Assembly (NCBI GenBank): GCA_016748015.1
Contig: JAAOMT010000352.1
Location: 558,001-622,000 of the forward strand
Length of the DNA: 64,000 nt
Reading direction: 5' to 3'
Origin: Geosiphon pyriformis
Lineage: Eukaryota > Glomeromycota > Glomeromycetes > Archaeosporales > Geosiphonaceae
Part shown: positions 12,413 to 25,314 of the stretch, one piece after another
Layout of the letters: every line of letters begins with the position of its first letter
How positions within the stretch are numbered: the first letter of the stretch is position 1
Translations under genes and position numbers: made by a program
Notes under the pieces: model-generated
What the model was told of the DNA's origin: nothing
Databases searched by the model: none
Seen by the model: only the letters and a program-made list of their open reading frames with translations

Positions 12413-15400
12413 GTAAGTTTAGCGAGCACAGCCCAATCACTATCTAAATACATAAAATCAAACAAGATTCTAAATTAAATGTGGCTTATGCTTTTTCTAC
12501 ATGTAACTGGATACTTCACCCAGTTAAGACAGCACTACGCACATACAGAATCCATTAAAAGAATACCATTTAAGAAATTAAAGCCCAGACTAGCAAGACA
12601 AGAACACAAACCAAAACACAAATGAATATCCAATCTGATACCAAAGCTGCAGATGACATCAGTAATCCACAAGCTTAACAAACCATTAACTAATGGCACA
12701 ACAGATTCATCACACAGCAAAAGATTATGCTTCTCATAAAAGACTCTCAATTTAGCAGTAGGCAACCAAATATCAGATTGTGATTCTTAGCAAGACTATA
12801 GATTAACTTGACAATTAAGCTGCCACCAGAAGCTGAACCAAGGCACAAAATAACATTAAACATCCAGCTTTTCAATACAAATCCCTTGGTTAACAACATG
12901 TATAGACTACCAGAAGACTCAATTTTACTTAAGAATTGTACTACTCTACTTCTCACAACAGAGTCGCCAGCCATTTTACACTACTCCATACTAATATTTG
13001 ACAATATATTCAGTCTGGTAATGTCATCATGTATACACAAAAACAAGTGATCAGAGTTCTCAACCATTTTACACCTAATGCACACTATGTTAGGATATTT
13101 AGGATTATACAATCTCTTTCTTATAACAACCAGCAGATGATAATACAAAGACTTTATAAGGTAAGACCATAGAAAAGCAGAAAATGAACTGGTATAATCA
13201 GAATAAATTTCACCATCAAAGTGCCAAACATTAAAGGACTTAGATGAATCAACATTGCCAGCAAAACTAATATCAATGATGTCAGCACCAAATCTGGACT
13301 TTCAACTAACAAAATTGATGACTTCAAACAATTTCCTAACAAAATAATGCACATTCTCAGAAACAGGTCTGTTTTTAATATTAAGGAAGTGACATGGCAT
13401 ACTCAGAGACAACACAGACTTAAACAAAGTTACCATATTTGCAAAAAAATCTGCTTGCTCATTCTCAACAATGTCTGAATGTTTTTTGACTTTTTTTCAC
13501 ATGACTAACAAATTTTTTTTTGAAATAGCTTAATGAATATGCTTTTTTTTGATCTAGCATTTGCATCAAAAATCAGGACCAAAACCATCTACATCAAACT
13601 TGCATATATTCAGTGATGTCTAACTGTTTGTAAACAAGGTAATTATACTAGAATTAGGAACACATTTCAATGCTAAAGCAATAGCTTACAGCTCTACCAA
13701 CATAGAGAACAGTAATCCAAGAACTTTTACACCAATACTTGCATTGGCTTTTGGAAAATAAGCTATAGCACTACTATAGGCACCAATAGACCCTAAACTC
13801 TTAACAGAACCATCTGTGTAAACATTAATAGATCCATGCTCAGTGGCAAGCAACTGCTCAGAAACAAAACCAGTATTACAAACAAAATCAGCAGGAGCAG
13901 AACTGGATGCCATAGCCATGTCATTGCTCAAACCACCATTCTTGATAAAGTTGGCAATAAAAACAAACCAGGTAGGAATTGGACCTCTAGAGTCAAGTTT
14001 TTTCTATCTGCAAAAAGTGTTCAAAGTAAAACACATGTCATGATGATTCAACAGTTGGTTGGCAAAAACAAGGCCATATTTTCTGAGAGAATTCCTCACA
14101 CTCAAATAACCATTCATGTTTAGCACATTCAGGATTGGTACACCAGTCTCAGCCTTAAAAATGTTAAGAAGCATACCACTTAAGAAAGTGTTGCACAAAG
14201 TGAAAGCATGCATAGCACCAGCTAAAAAACAATTTAGAGGACAAATAAGTAACGTGACTGAAAAACAGAGAGGGTATTGGGACATCCAGCTGGCTGCCTG
14301 TAAGTCTATCACCCTGTAGTCAAAAAACCTGCCAAGAGTCCTACCAGTATTGCTAAAATTAACCAGGTTGGCCATCAAATTTTCAGTAAGCATCTGCTTA
14401 AAAGACTTCAGGCCATACAACTCAGAATGATGCAGTGCTACACTAGGAAAGTCTTTAGGTAAATTTGCCTTGAACTTAAGTCTTTTTCTCAATAACTTGT
14501 TTCATTTTTCACAAACACTCTTAAAAGCAAAGCTAAATTGAAGCCTGTAGCAAACAATAGGCTGCAAAACAGCAAAAACTAGATACAAAAATTGTTTCTT
14601 AGTAATAGTTTTCCTCAAAACCACATTTGAAAAAAATTTGGCATTGGCATGGGCTTTAGTTAAACTTGGCTTGGACAAGCTCTCAGTAGACAAAAAAATT
14701 CCCAAATAATGATAAGATTCACTCTTTTTAGCCACAGAAATCCTTGACCCACTAATAGATAGTTCTGCCTTCTAGACATTTTGGTTAATAGGAATGGCAA
14801 CAGTCTTATCAGTATTAATTGAAATATCATTAATAGAAAAAAACTTACTAGCTATGTTTAAAATGTTTTGTGTTGTTATTAAGCAGTTCCTAACTCAAAT
14901 TGTGTCATTAACAAAAACACCTGCAGTGAAGAATAAAGTATTGTCACTACTCAGATCAGACTTATTAAACTTAGTATAGAACTTCGAACACATTCTGTAG
15001 TTATATAAATGTTCATGTTTTTTGACTTTACAGAGCAATAGGTTATAAAAAATTTGCCACAGCAGTGGTGAAAACACCTCTCCTTGATCTAGACTATCAT
15101 GCACAATATAGCCATCAGACAGACCAAAATTTGTCATAACTTGATTAAATCTATCATTGTGTATATCACCAAAGAAGCTTATAAAGCAAAAGCACATTTT
15201 GATCCTGACTAAACTGTTATATAAATGGGTCCAACTGATAGAATCATATGTTTTGTACATGTTTTGAAGAACTAACCATAACTTTTTATTCTTCTCCAAA
15301 GTGTCTTCAACAATTGAGCCAATGGCAAAAATGGAGGATTGCATAGAAATGTTCTTTAACACTAAAAAGTTGTTACTATGCAAAACATTATACCTGCTGC

Positions 15401-16366
15401 AAGCCAAAGAGATTTCGTCTAAAAAAATCTTAGACAAAATCTTTTGTGCAGTCTTAACCAGTGCTATCAGCCTAGTGTTGGTAAAAGTACTTTTTCAATT
15501 ATATGGTTTAGGAATTATGGAAACTCAAGATTTCTTTTACTGTATAAGAATCCCACCAGATTTTAAACACCCATTGAAAATGCTCAAAAGACTATTGAGA
15601 ACTAAAAAATCATTATGCTTCCAGAGTTTGTTGGAAATTCCAAAAAGCTCAGCAGCTTTATCATCAGGCAAGTTCTTGACAATCTTCAAAAGTTCATCCA
15701 AACTAATACTACATATAACCCCTAAGAATATATCATCATCAACATAATCTAAGGGAGCATATAAAATAAGCCACCAATTTGAGAGAACACCAGAGACCAA
15801 GCATTTTCTCGTCTAATCTTCTATTATAATATTAACCAAAGATTTGACAGCCTAAGATTCTAAGATAAGCTTATCATCAATAATCAAATAATTAAAAACC
15901 ACTTTCCTGAAGGGCCTATTCAGAATGCTTTTTATCATCCTCCCCTTATCTGAGCAGAAATTTTTCATATGCTTTGCCACAGTCACTCTAATGGACTTAT
16001 CTCTAACAATTCTAAATTCATAATATTTGGACCTGCAGTAGTCTTTTTTGACAACTGAAATGTGATGTACAATATCTTCAATTCTAGTGCCTTCATCAAT
16101 CATAATTCAAATCTTGGATGCCCTTTCATTATCTATGCTTACCCAAGTACCAACAAAATAGTTAGTCTCCAAACTCAGACCAGTCTTCATACTATTAACA
16201 ATCTTGGACATTAGCAACTCTAACTCATAAAGTTTTGAAGAAGTCTTGTTCCCCACACTATTGAATTCATTAAACCAGAGTCTAGAGAAGATTTCATCAG
16301 CAAAATTATTTATTACTTCTTTAAGAATGTTCCACATAGCATCCAAATTACCATTATGTTTTGCAT
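12413..16366 (-). mobile_element. LINE-2, 3' half (split by Gypsy-1)
   Basis: The 3' half of a LINE related to LINE-1. The 3' tail (12413-12540; CACAGCCCAATCACTATCTAAATA) parallels the LINE-1 tail (AGCCCAACTACTATTTAGTA). The sequence stops being LINE at 16366, exactly where the Gypsy-1 LTR begins, and resumes at 46221. LINE-1 and LINE-2 are in the same orientation, about 350 bp apart. The sum of the LINE-2 pieces, without insertions, is about 6.8 kb, equal to LINE-1. Confidence 0.9.
12535..16366 (-). pseudogene. LINE-2 ORF2: RT, RNase H and C-terminal part
   Basis: Pieces in one frame from 16346 down to about 13686: MDAMWNILKEV (after the endonuclease), RT (about 14500-15800) with MYKTYDSISW and DQGEVFSP boxes, and an RNase H start with YTDGS near 13830. 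The catalytic FVDD of the RT reads FVND (GVFVNDTI), an Asp-to-Asn change that should abolish activity. Downstream a finger CIRCKM...DHLFLC near 13030-13080 and a C-terminal piece at 12535-12765 are in shifted frames. More stops and indels than LINE-1, consistent with its being the host of several later insertions. Corresponds residue by residue to LINE-1 ORF2. Confidence 0.85.
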
Positions 16367-17335
16367 TGTTACCAATAGAATTTAGCTATTAATTAGCATA
16401 AAATTACCCTCATAATTCTTATTATTAATTAGCATACATTATTATTTATTTCGATTATCACTTATTATTTAATTAAATTATCAAATATTATTATTTAATC
16501 AATAATCCAATTTGTATTCTAGAAATTAAGATGATCAAATTACACAATACCCTGAACTATTTAACATAGTCAAAATTCGCCAAAATTAATGGAAAATGGC
16601 CGAAATAATCAATAGTTCAGTAAAATAACTTGTAGTTTACCAAAATGTATCTTTAGTTCACCCAAATTGTAGCAAAAAGAAAAGTGCAAGTTTAAAGACT
16701 AGTACTACAGCAAGTTGTATAAAAGAAAAGCTTCTCTCTTCAAGAAAATATATCTTTTCATAGTATTTTATTATAGTACTTTACTTTAGATATCTTAATT
16801 AGAACAAATTATCTTTTACACATTCAAATAAAAATTAAATATTCGAAAACCAAATCCTTTAAATTATTACACTTGAAATTTTCTCAACACAACTAACATT
16901 TCGAAATTGATTAGCTACCAATTTCAGTAATCTGTTAGTGACTCTAGGCCTGGATAGAAAACGCTTCCCTTGTTAAAATTCTATTTCTTTTATATTTCTT
17001 TTATTTTTATTTTTTTTCTTATCATAATTATTAGGGTAGCCTACAAACAAAATTCCTGTAGAAGAGTTGACTTTCATAGCAAATAACTACACATTTTAGT
17101 GAGCTTCCAGATAAGCAATCCCTGAGAAAGAGTTGATGTTTACTACAATGTAACTACACAAAGTAACTGACATGAAATTGGCCATTTTACTTATAAGTTC
17201 AGCAGTTCAAATTATAGGAGATAATTTGAAAATAAATTCAGTTACTGGAGGTCCAACTACTTCCTAAAAACGTGAATTCACAACAAATCAACATTAACAA
17301 TATTTAAGAAAAGAGACCAAAAACCTCTGGTAATA
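16367..17335 (+). repeat. Gypsy-1 5' LTR
   Basis: 969 bp, aligned with the Gypsy-1 3' LTR (25289-26081 plus 46057-46220). Starts TGTTACCAATAGAATTTAGC and ends ACCTCTGGTAATA, directly followed by TTTGGTGCT. A TATA box is present at 16718-16725. Differences between the two LTRs are mostly transitions. Confidence 0.88.
16718..16725 (+). promoter_or_regulatory. TATA box of Gypsy-1 LTR
   Basis: TATAAAAG in the context CAAGTTGTATAAAAG, conserved at the same LTR position in the 3' LTR near 25617 (TATAAAAAAAG). This is the expected place for the U3 core promoter of a Gypsy element. Confidence 0.6.
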
Positions 17336-17356
17336 TTTGGTGCTTTTTCACAGAAA
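17336..17356 (+). promoter_or_regulatory. Primer-binding-site candidate of Gypsy-1
   Basis: TTTGGTGCTTTTTCACAGAA directly after the 5' LTR. TGG near the LTR edge is what pairs with a tRNA CCA end. Gypsy-2 has TTTGGTGCTTCTTGTGAG and the right-edge LTR has TTTTGTGCTCTCTATGAAG in the same place, so the family shares TGGTGCT. I cannot name the tRNA. Confidence 0.6.
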
Positions 17357-17593
17357 TAACACAGTAATAATAACTTCAAAGTGGCAACCACATCAGACAC
17401 AACAACTCTAAAGTATTATTAGTTAATTTACACTTATTGCAAGCAGAGATTCAACATTTCAGACGGAATTGAAATTGTTAAGAAGACACTTTACCAGTAT
17501 ATTGAAAACTGCATCAACAATTATTTTCTTGAAAATTACAACATTTTAGAAGTTAGAAGCAACCTTTACAATAATTTAGTACACTATTTACAG

Positions 17594-19420
17594 TTGAGAA
17601 TTGAAGACCTTAACAGTGAAACACTTGCTACTTACTTTCAAGAACTTAATTTTAACATTATTAAGTATTGTGAAAAAACATATTCAGTACAGTTTAAATA
17701 TTTTATTGACTTTAAATCAGAGACAAAAACAAGCAACAAAGGCAAACAAAAACTAAAACAACACTTAAGTATCTTAAATACTCCAAAGACACCAAAAACA
17801 ACTGCCAAACACTTACAAACATCTGAACAAAGAACCAGTGTCAAATTACCACTTTCTATTACACCATTTTCAATTTTACTTGCTCAACCACAAACACCAA
17901 ATTTACTATTTAACTATTTCTCCAGACCAGAAGATTATTAGTCACCTAGAAATCCTACTCAACAACAAGAACCCATATTAACAAGCACCAATATTATTGA
18001 TTACTTATAGGAAAATGAAAGTAATCATTCAGAAAACTTGAAAAGTAAAGAAACTGAATTAGAACAAGAAAAAACTACAGAAAACAAAGAAAAAATAGCA
18101 ACTGCTTATATTGCAAAAATTCCAGAATTTACTGGTGAAAATAATGATATCAGCCCTCAAGAATAGCTTGACAAAGTTCAGAAAGCAGGAGATGCAAATG
18201 GTTGGAATGCAGCAAGAATGCTTAAAGCAATTCCATACTTTCTTTAAGAAACTGCAGAAGAATGGTTTGAAAACTTAGAAGAACCATTTGGAAACTGGCA
18301 AGCATTCAAAAATGCTTTCTTATAAAAGTTTACTAACAACAACATCTCTATTACTCTCCACAATTGCTTTTGCAATATCAAACAAGAAACATCTGAAACT
18401 GTCATAATCTATCTTGAGAGATTCAACAAACTTTTTTGACGAATTCAACAATTAAAAACCAATGAATACTATTCCAATGCCCAGATTTTAGATCAGTTTA
18501 TAGTAGGATTAAAAGACAAATTAATCAAGAAAGTTCACTCACATGTCCCAAAAAACTTGGCAATAGTCATTAGACATGTAAAGAGCTATAAAATAACAAT
18601 AAAAGAAGCAAACCACACCAAACTTGTTAATCTAGCTATTGAAGAAACCAGCTCAACAGCTGAAAAGAAAATAGATCAACTCACAAAGAAAGTTGAAAAC
18701 TATTTTACAAACCAACAACAACAGCAGCAACCACAAAGATACCAACCATCACAACAACACAACCAAAACAATTTTGAATTACCATCCAACAACCAATCTC
18801 AAAATTGTCATTATTGTGGAATCTCAGGACACTGGAAATGAGATTGCAAGAAATTGCAAAGAGATCAACAAAACAGAAGTAATCAATATTACTCTTCATT
18901 ACAACAAACTTATTACCAATCTCCACCACCAACTTATTACCCACCAAGACCACAAAATCAAAACAATTACTATCAACCAGCTCCACAACCAATGCAGTAA
19001 CAATATTAGCAACTTTTGCCAATTCAGCAAAATCAAACACCATCCACTCAACAATATCAAGTACCAGCCAGAAGATTGGTCCAACAAAACCAATTTACAC
19101 TACAAAACTGTTTCTTAACAAACCACAACAAATTTAACCCCAATAATCAACTAGTTTCTCGAAATTTTGTTTAACAAAGACCCACTCAGTTTTACACTCA
19201 ACCCAGTTATTTAAAAATGCAAGAAGAATTAGATTTTTAACAAACTGCACTTTCTGAAAGTGAAGTTGTAGCACCAAGATTAAACCCTTTCAACAATATT
19301 ATCCCACCAGCCCAAATTGCACAAAATGCCAATCTTTCAGATATATTCTCATTCAAATTTGAAGCAAATGAATCACCATTCTTGCTTAGCAATGCAGCAG
19401 TCAATGAGCAAAAAGCTATC
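17594..19420 (+). pseudogene. Gypsy-1 gag with CCHC knuckle
   Basis: Capsid/nucleocapsid protein, one frame with scattered stops. N-terminal part 17594-17941. Capsid-like domain at about 18110-18660: IPEFTGENND, WFENLEEPFGNWQAFKNAF and YLERFNKL match the layout of retrotransposon gag proteins (W/F...L...F...Y...F). Then a Gln/Asn-rich linker (18700-18800) and a Cx2Cx4Hx4C knuckle at 18806-18847 (CHYCGISGHWK, TGA at 18839-18841, then DC). The TGA replaces a codon that is Arg in related knuckles (CGA to TGA). A Tyr/Pro/Gln-rich tail leads into the protease. Role: packages element RNA into particles. Broken. Confidence 0.85.
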
Positions 19421-22400
19421 ACTGCCATGTACACTGAAGCTACAGTAGAAAGAAAACCTATTTGATTAATTCTAGACAGTGGATCCGCTGGAAGTATTAT
19501 TACTTACCAATTAATACAACAACTCAATCAAAATGTTGACAGACCAGCCCAAGCAGTAATTGTTATAGCAGATGGTATGAAAAAGACACCAGTAGGAGAA
19601 ATTGACAACTTCCTATTCACTATTGATAGAATCACTATTTCAGTTAAAGTTCTAGTCATGGATGCACCCCAATACCAAGCTTTTATGGAAAATGATTGGT
19701 TTCTTAAAGCCAATGCAAACTTAAACTGGGAAACTCAGAAACTAAAAATCTTATACCAAGGACAATACACCATAGTATCTGTTATTTATGATACTTTTAA
19801 CAAACAATCAAAAAAGCCCCAGTATTCAAATTCGAAGAAAAGAAAAAAATGCCATTCACTGAAACCTATATGGCCTTTGGATCAACATCCAATTGGGCTG
19901 AGGAAACAGAACAAGAAATTTTTGAAAAAACAAAAGGATGGAAGAAAATTTAGTATTCTATACCAGAACCATGAAAAGAACCATCATACATCTCACTAAA
20001 ATGCAAAGATTGCAAAAAAAAGCTTTTATCTATAAAAGCCTGTATTTTCTCAAAAGAGGAATATGAAACTCACATCTGCTACTTCTATAAAGCATGTTAT
20101 AGAGAATGATTTGGATCCCCAAAAAAAAGTGAAAAATAGGACAACACATCTTATCTTACATGTGGAGATATGTTACCTAAAGAATGCAACTGGATTGATG
20201 TTGCAATAAAAGGAGGAGTATGTGATCAAACCTGTCAATATGCTCTATCAATTTCAGAAAAAGTCAAAAAAGAAACACTATTTGATGCAGCATACAACAG
20301 TGCTCTCAATAAACTCTACCACTACTCTCATGATGCTAAAATGATTTTTAACTTAGCAATGGCATTAATTAATAGAGCCACCCAAGAAGATGTCTGCCAA
20401 ATAAAAGAAGCTGAATACATTGAGTATATTATAGAATTAGCTGGATTTGATTATGAAGATAAAGCAGAAACCTACCACCAAATTGCAAGTCATATATATC
20501 CAACCAAAGAAGCTTAAATTCAACAATTAAAGCAAATAAACATTCAATTATGGAAAGAATGCATTATGCCTTGTAATAACCAATGGTGTTTAGAATACTA
20601 TGCTTTTAACATTCCCCTACCAAATGAGAATGATGAAAATGAAATCGAATTTAGAGTATCTGAACTGGTAGAAAAACTATCAACCACTCCTATCTACTTT
20701 TTTAAAAATCAACCACCCCTACAACTTAAATATTTTGACAACCATAGTCAAGAGATCAGACCAAAAAAAGCACACAAAATTGATGTTAGATATGATTTAA
20801 AATACTCAGGAAAAGATACTTTGGTTGGAGAACCAAAGTCCTTAACAAAAATTAATCTAAAAATCACTCTTGAAATTTTACCTAGAGCAATAATTCAAAT
20901 TGCATCCAAATTATCATTGGCAAACAAAGAAATTAATTTTAAAAGAAGAGTCATAAATGCAGAATATACTGGAAACATTACCATTATGTTGCAGAATGAA
21001 ACAGACAAATCATTCAGAATTGAACATGCTGAAAAAATTGCCCAAGCAATTTACCTACCCTTAATCAACATTTCGGGTTTACAATCAGTTAACAACAGAG
21101 AACAATTGGGAAAAAGTGAAAGAAAAATGCAAGGTTTTGGTTCAATTGAACAATTTACAGTACCAGTAAACATAGCTCTCAATGCACAGAATGAATTCCA
21201 CCAGATTTTTCAACTTCTTCAACCAATTATCATTTCATTTTTTAAAGAACATCAAGAAATTTACACTTGCTCAAAACCCACCACTACCCAATAAATCTTT
21301 GAATCCAATAAACAAATCTGTTTGAAGCATGAAATCTCAATCCCAAATGTTTATATTCCCAAAAGAATAAAAAAATTTTGAGTTACATTCTACAACCCCA
21401 ACAATTACCTTATTGTCTTATTAAACAAATTAGAAATTAGAATCATACACAGCAATATCTTCTAAGATAAAAACCCTTAAATTGTCTCTAATTTCATCGA
21501 AATTATAAGACATACACTACTTCTAAATCCAAATATCATTCCTACTACTGAAAACTACTATCTTTTGGAAGAAAAACTTTCTCGAATAAATATGGGTCCC
21601 TTAGAATCCCAACAACAAAGACAATTAAAACAGCTAATAGCTGAATTTGCAAATATATTTGCAAAAAACAACAATGACCTTAGAAAAACTGACATTGTTC
21701 AACACCAGATCCACACAGGAGATGCTCCACCAAAACAACAACAAACTTATCAAGTTCCACCTGCTAGCTACCAATTTATCAGAGAAGAGGTTCAAAGAAT
21801 GCTCAATAACGAATTGATTCAATCATTAAAAAGTTCTTGGGCCTCACCAATAGTTCTTGTTAAAAAGAAAAACAGAAAAATCAAATTCTGTGTAAATTAT
21901 TATCAGCTCAACAGCATCACAATTGGAGATGCTTACCCTTTTTCAAGAATTGATGATATGTTAGATGTTTTAGGAAAAGCCAAGTTCTTTTCAACTTTAG
22001 ACTTGAAAAGTGGATACTAACAAGTCAAAATAGATCCAAAAGATCGACTTAAAACAGCATTTACCACTCAAGGAGAAAACTATGAGTTCAATATTATGCT
22101 TTTTGAACTCTGCAATACACAAACAACATTCCAATGACTCATGGATGTTGTATATGAAGAACTCTTGTGGCAATTAGTAATTGTCTATCTTAATAACACT
22201 AATGTGTATTTACCAAGCTTTGAAGTTCATCTCATTCACTTATGAAAAGTTTTTCAATGATTACAGAAAGCAGGATTAAAGTTGAACATTGAAAAATGTT
22301 ATTTTGGAAAAACAAGTTTAATTTTTCTTGAACACATTGTTAGTAAAGATAGAGTCAAACCAAATTCTGGAACAATCAGTACTGTTAAAAACTTTTAAAC

Positions 22401-24439
22401 ACTCAAAAATACCACAGAGCTATAAAAATTTGTAGAATTAGCCTCATATTATCAGAAATTTATCAAAGAATTCTCAGAAATTGCCAAACTACTCAATTAT
22501 TTTACCAACAAAAATGTGCTATACAAATGGACTGAAGAACAACAGAAAACTTCTGAAATCCTCAAAACAAAATTAACAACAGCCCCAGTTTTTGCTTATC
22601 CAGACTTCAACAAATAATTTCAACTAGTTACTGATGCTTTACACATAGCATTTGGTGCCATCTTATCACAATTAGATGAAAATGGCCAAGAACAAGTCAT
22701 TATCTATGCCAATAGAACACTCAAGCCATCAGAACTCAAATATGGTTCAACTGAATTAGAAGCAGCCACAGTCATTTGGACTATTAAACATTTTCAACAA
22801 TACCTAAAAAATGGAAAAGAATTTGACATTATAACTAACAATATTGGCCTCAAATGGCTCAATAAAAAGAAAATAGAGCAAAGTGCCAAACAGTCTCAAT
22901 GGAATGATTTCCTAGCAGACTACAAATATATTATATACCACAAACCAGGAAAACTACACACCAATGTTAATAGTCTCTTAAAAATAAGACAAAATTAACA
23001 CCACTAACAATTCTACTACAACTTACCACTACCAACAAAACAACAAAACAACAATGGATCCCAGAAATTACAACAATCTTAAAAACTATTTGGAGACTTT
23101 TACCATGTTAAAAAGTTGGTTTTCAAGTGAAAAACATCGATTACAATACCAATTCAAACAATATTTTATACATCACAACAAAATTTATTACAAAAATTGT
23201 AAAAACCCAAACCAATCACTTAGATTAGTACAGAAAAATAAAAAAAAAACAATCCTATACAACATGTACACAGATCTATCTTTAGCACACTTGGGAAGAG
23301 ATGAAACAATCCAAAGAACCCTTGAACATTATTTTTGGCTCTACATGCAAAAAAACATTTGACAATATGTAGAATCTTGTGATAGTTGTTAAAGAAGAGA
23401 AGAAACTTGCCCCACAGAACCTTTAAATCCAATCAAAGTTGGACAACCTTTTAACAAAGTTGGAATTAATTTAGTCGAACCATTACTTATCACAACCCAA
23501 GGAAATTGTTATATTGCAGTTGCAGTAGATTATCTTACCAAATGGCCTGAAGCTAGAGTCATCCAAAGAGCAGATGCAAAATCAGTAGCAAATTTTATCT
23601 ATAAAGACATTATTTGTAGACATGAATGCTCAATTGAACTCTTATCAGATCAAGAAACACATTTTGTGAACAACTTAATACAAGAAATTTGTGAACAATT
23701 CAATGTCAAAAGATTTTTATCATTATCTTATTATCTTCAAACAAATGGACTTGTAGAATGTTTCAACAGAACATTGTGTGAATCTTTAGCCAAAGTCTCA
23801 ACAGATTTTGAGCAGGAATGAGATATCTTTATTCCATCAGTGTTACTAGCATACAGAACTCTAAAACAAGATACTATGAAGCACACACTATTTGATCTTA
23901 CTTATGGAAGAACAGCAACATTACCAATTAATTTTACAGTGGAAACATACCCAGTGCAACCAATCAATAAAAAAAACTTTCAAGAAATACTCCAAAGAAA
24001 AGCTTACATACTCCTTAGTACATTGAAAGAAAAAAGACACATAGCAGCCTCTCATATTGAACACTCTCAAGCCTTACAAAAAGAAAAACATGACAACAAA
24101 TTGCCACCAGTTACCAACAAATTTAAAGTTGAAAATAAAGTTCTCCTACACAGAACTAAAACTGAAAAACAATGGAGTGGAAAATTTGAACATAAATGGG
24201 ATGGACCATTTTATATTCACAAAATTCTAGATAATAGATTATACAAGTTAAGACTTAATGACAAAGTACTAGTAAAAGTTGCACATGGAGATAGATTAAA
24301 ACACTATTATTCCAGAAACAATTTTGAACTATTAATTTCACAAATTAGTACACATTTCTCTTTAGTTAATCCTGAAGATATTTTCCGAAATCTAGAACCA
24401 ATAATTATAATAAAACAACAATCAAACTTGAATACTTAA
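19421..24439 (+). pseudogene. Gypsy-1 pol: protease, dUTPase-like, RT, RNase H, integrase
   Basis: Protease with LILDSGSAGSIIT (Asp codon near 19475) and ADGMKKTPVGEI. The frame changes by one at an A-run near 19800. A Cys-rich linker follows (CKDC, CDQTCQ, CIMPCNNQWC; 20000-20620). dUTPase-like domain 20758-21150: DVRYDL, ASKLSLANKEI, VINAEYTGNI, AEKIAQAI, QGFGS; Asp to Asn in the third motif predicts no catalysis. RT about 21700-22400 with YLNN in place of YLDD. RNase H about 22610-22990 (VTDALHIAFGAIL). Integrase about 23260-24360: H2C2-like start (the distal Cys pair is broken by a TAA), NLVEPL (first Asp is Asn), SDQETHF, GLVECF, and a GPF-type C-terminal module. At least two frame changes and many stops; dead. 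Confidence 0.88.
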
Positions 24440-24642
24440 TTTAACATTTTTATAATAATCTCTTCTAAAATATACAAACATAAAAACAAAAATAGTAAAT
24501 AACTACAAGAAATACTTAAACCCAAAAACAAATAAAAACCCTATACCCAAAAATAATATTCTTTATTTTTTCCTTCTTTATTAATTAGTCAATTTTTATT
24601 ATAATTATTCCCCAAAATATCTAACAAATATTCCAAAAATTA

Positions 24643-25314
24643 ATGTTAGCTTTGAAAACACTTCCTGACTTATCTATAACGATTAATAGAAGTCAAATTA
24701 ATTACATTCAGAAAGAAATCACAGTTCCAGTAGTAAATAATTCTCAGAACTATTACTTCTATAGAAGAAAAACAAAAGGTCACTCTGAAAATAGGTTACC
24801 AGAACTTTTGAAGCAAGCATTGAAAGAAAATCTTTTAATTGCCCTTATTGACATTCCACCAAGTGCCACAATGCAACAAAAACTTTTACTATTTCTTAAT
24901 AAACAGAACAATGAACATACTCTTATATATAGATATTTTCATATTGGAAAAACACTTTATGAATGAAAACTAGAACTTGAAACAACCAACATTACTCTTG
25001 AGGCTATACAAAAACAAATTCACAATGAATTCAAGACAGCAGCTAGACCAACAAACACTCGTTACAAACTTAGAGCAGTATTTAGACTCTATGATTTATT
25101 CAACACTTGTGAAAATGTCCTACAAAACCTAATACTCTATCCAATGAAGATTCAATACATTGGGAAGCTCACAGAACTGAAATTTCAACAATTTTCAGAC
25201 CAGATCACTTCAATTATTTTGGACCACTATTTTAATATTACAGATAGTGCTTGGACTTTGATGGAGCTCAGTCTTAAGGAAAAGATTATGTTACCAGTAG
25301 AATTTAGCTATTAA
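24643..25314 (+). pseudogene. Gypsy-1 ORF3, unknown protein between integrase and 3' LTR
   Basis: Separate ORF of 224 codons starting 204 bp after the pol stop; one internal TGA at 24964-24966 (Trp to stop fits). I do not recognise the family. It aligns with the ORF3 of Gypsy-2: NN...Y...RRKTKG / TKRKTKN, a middle Leu-rich part, ARPTNTRYKLRAVFRLYDLF / STLHVRTIYRLHNIF, ILYP / ILLH, and the end LKEKIM / KKEKIM. It has no signal peptide or membrane segment, so it is not env-like. The last codons are encoded by the polypurine tract and the first 26 bp of the 3' LTR, where TAA ends it. Function unknown. Confidence 0.7.
25276..25288 (+). promoter_or_regulatory. Polypurine tract of Gypsy-1
   Basis: AAGGAAAAGATTA immediately before the 3' LTR TGTTACC. 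Expected plus-strand primer site. It is also the coding sequence for the end of ORF3. Confidence 0.7.

Noticed and set aside
19577-19999. Frame change near 19800 as programmed gag-pol frameshift
   Set aside because: Gypsy-2A and 2B read gag through pol in one frame, and Gypsy-1 has other indels, so decay is the simpler view.
24643-25314. ORF3 as an envelope-like gene
   Set aside because: No signal peptide, no hydrophobic membrane segment, no cleavage-type site.
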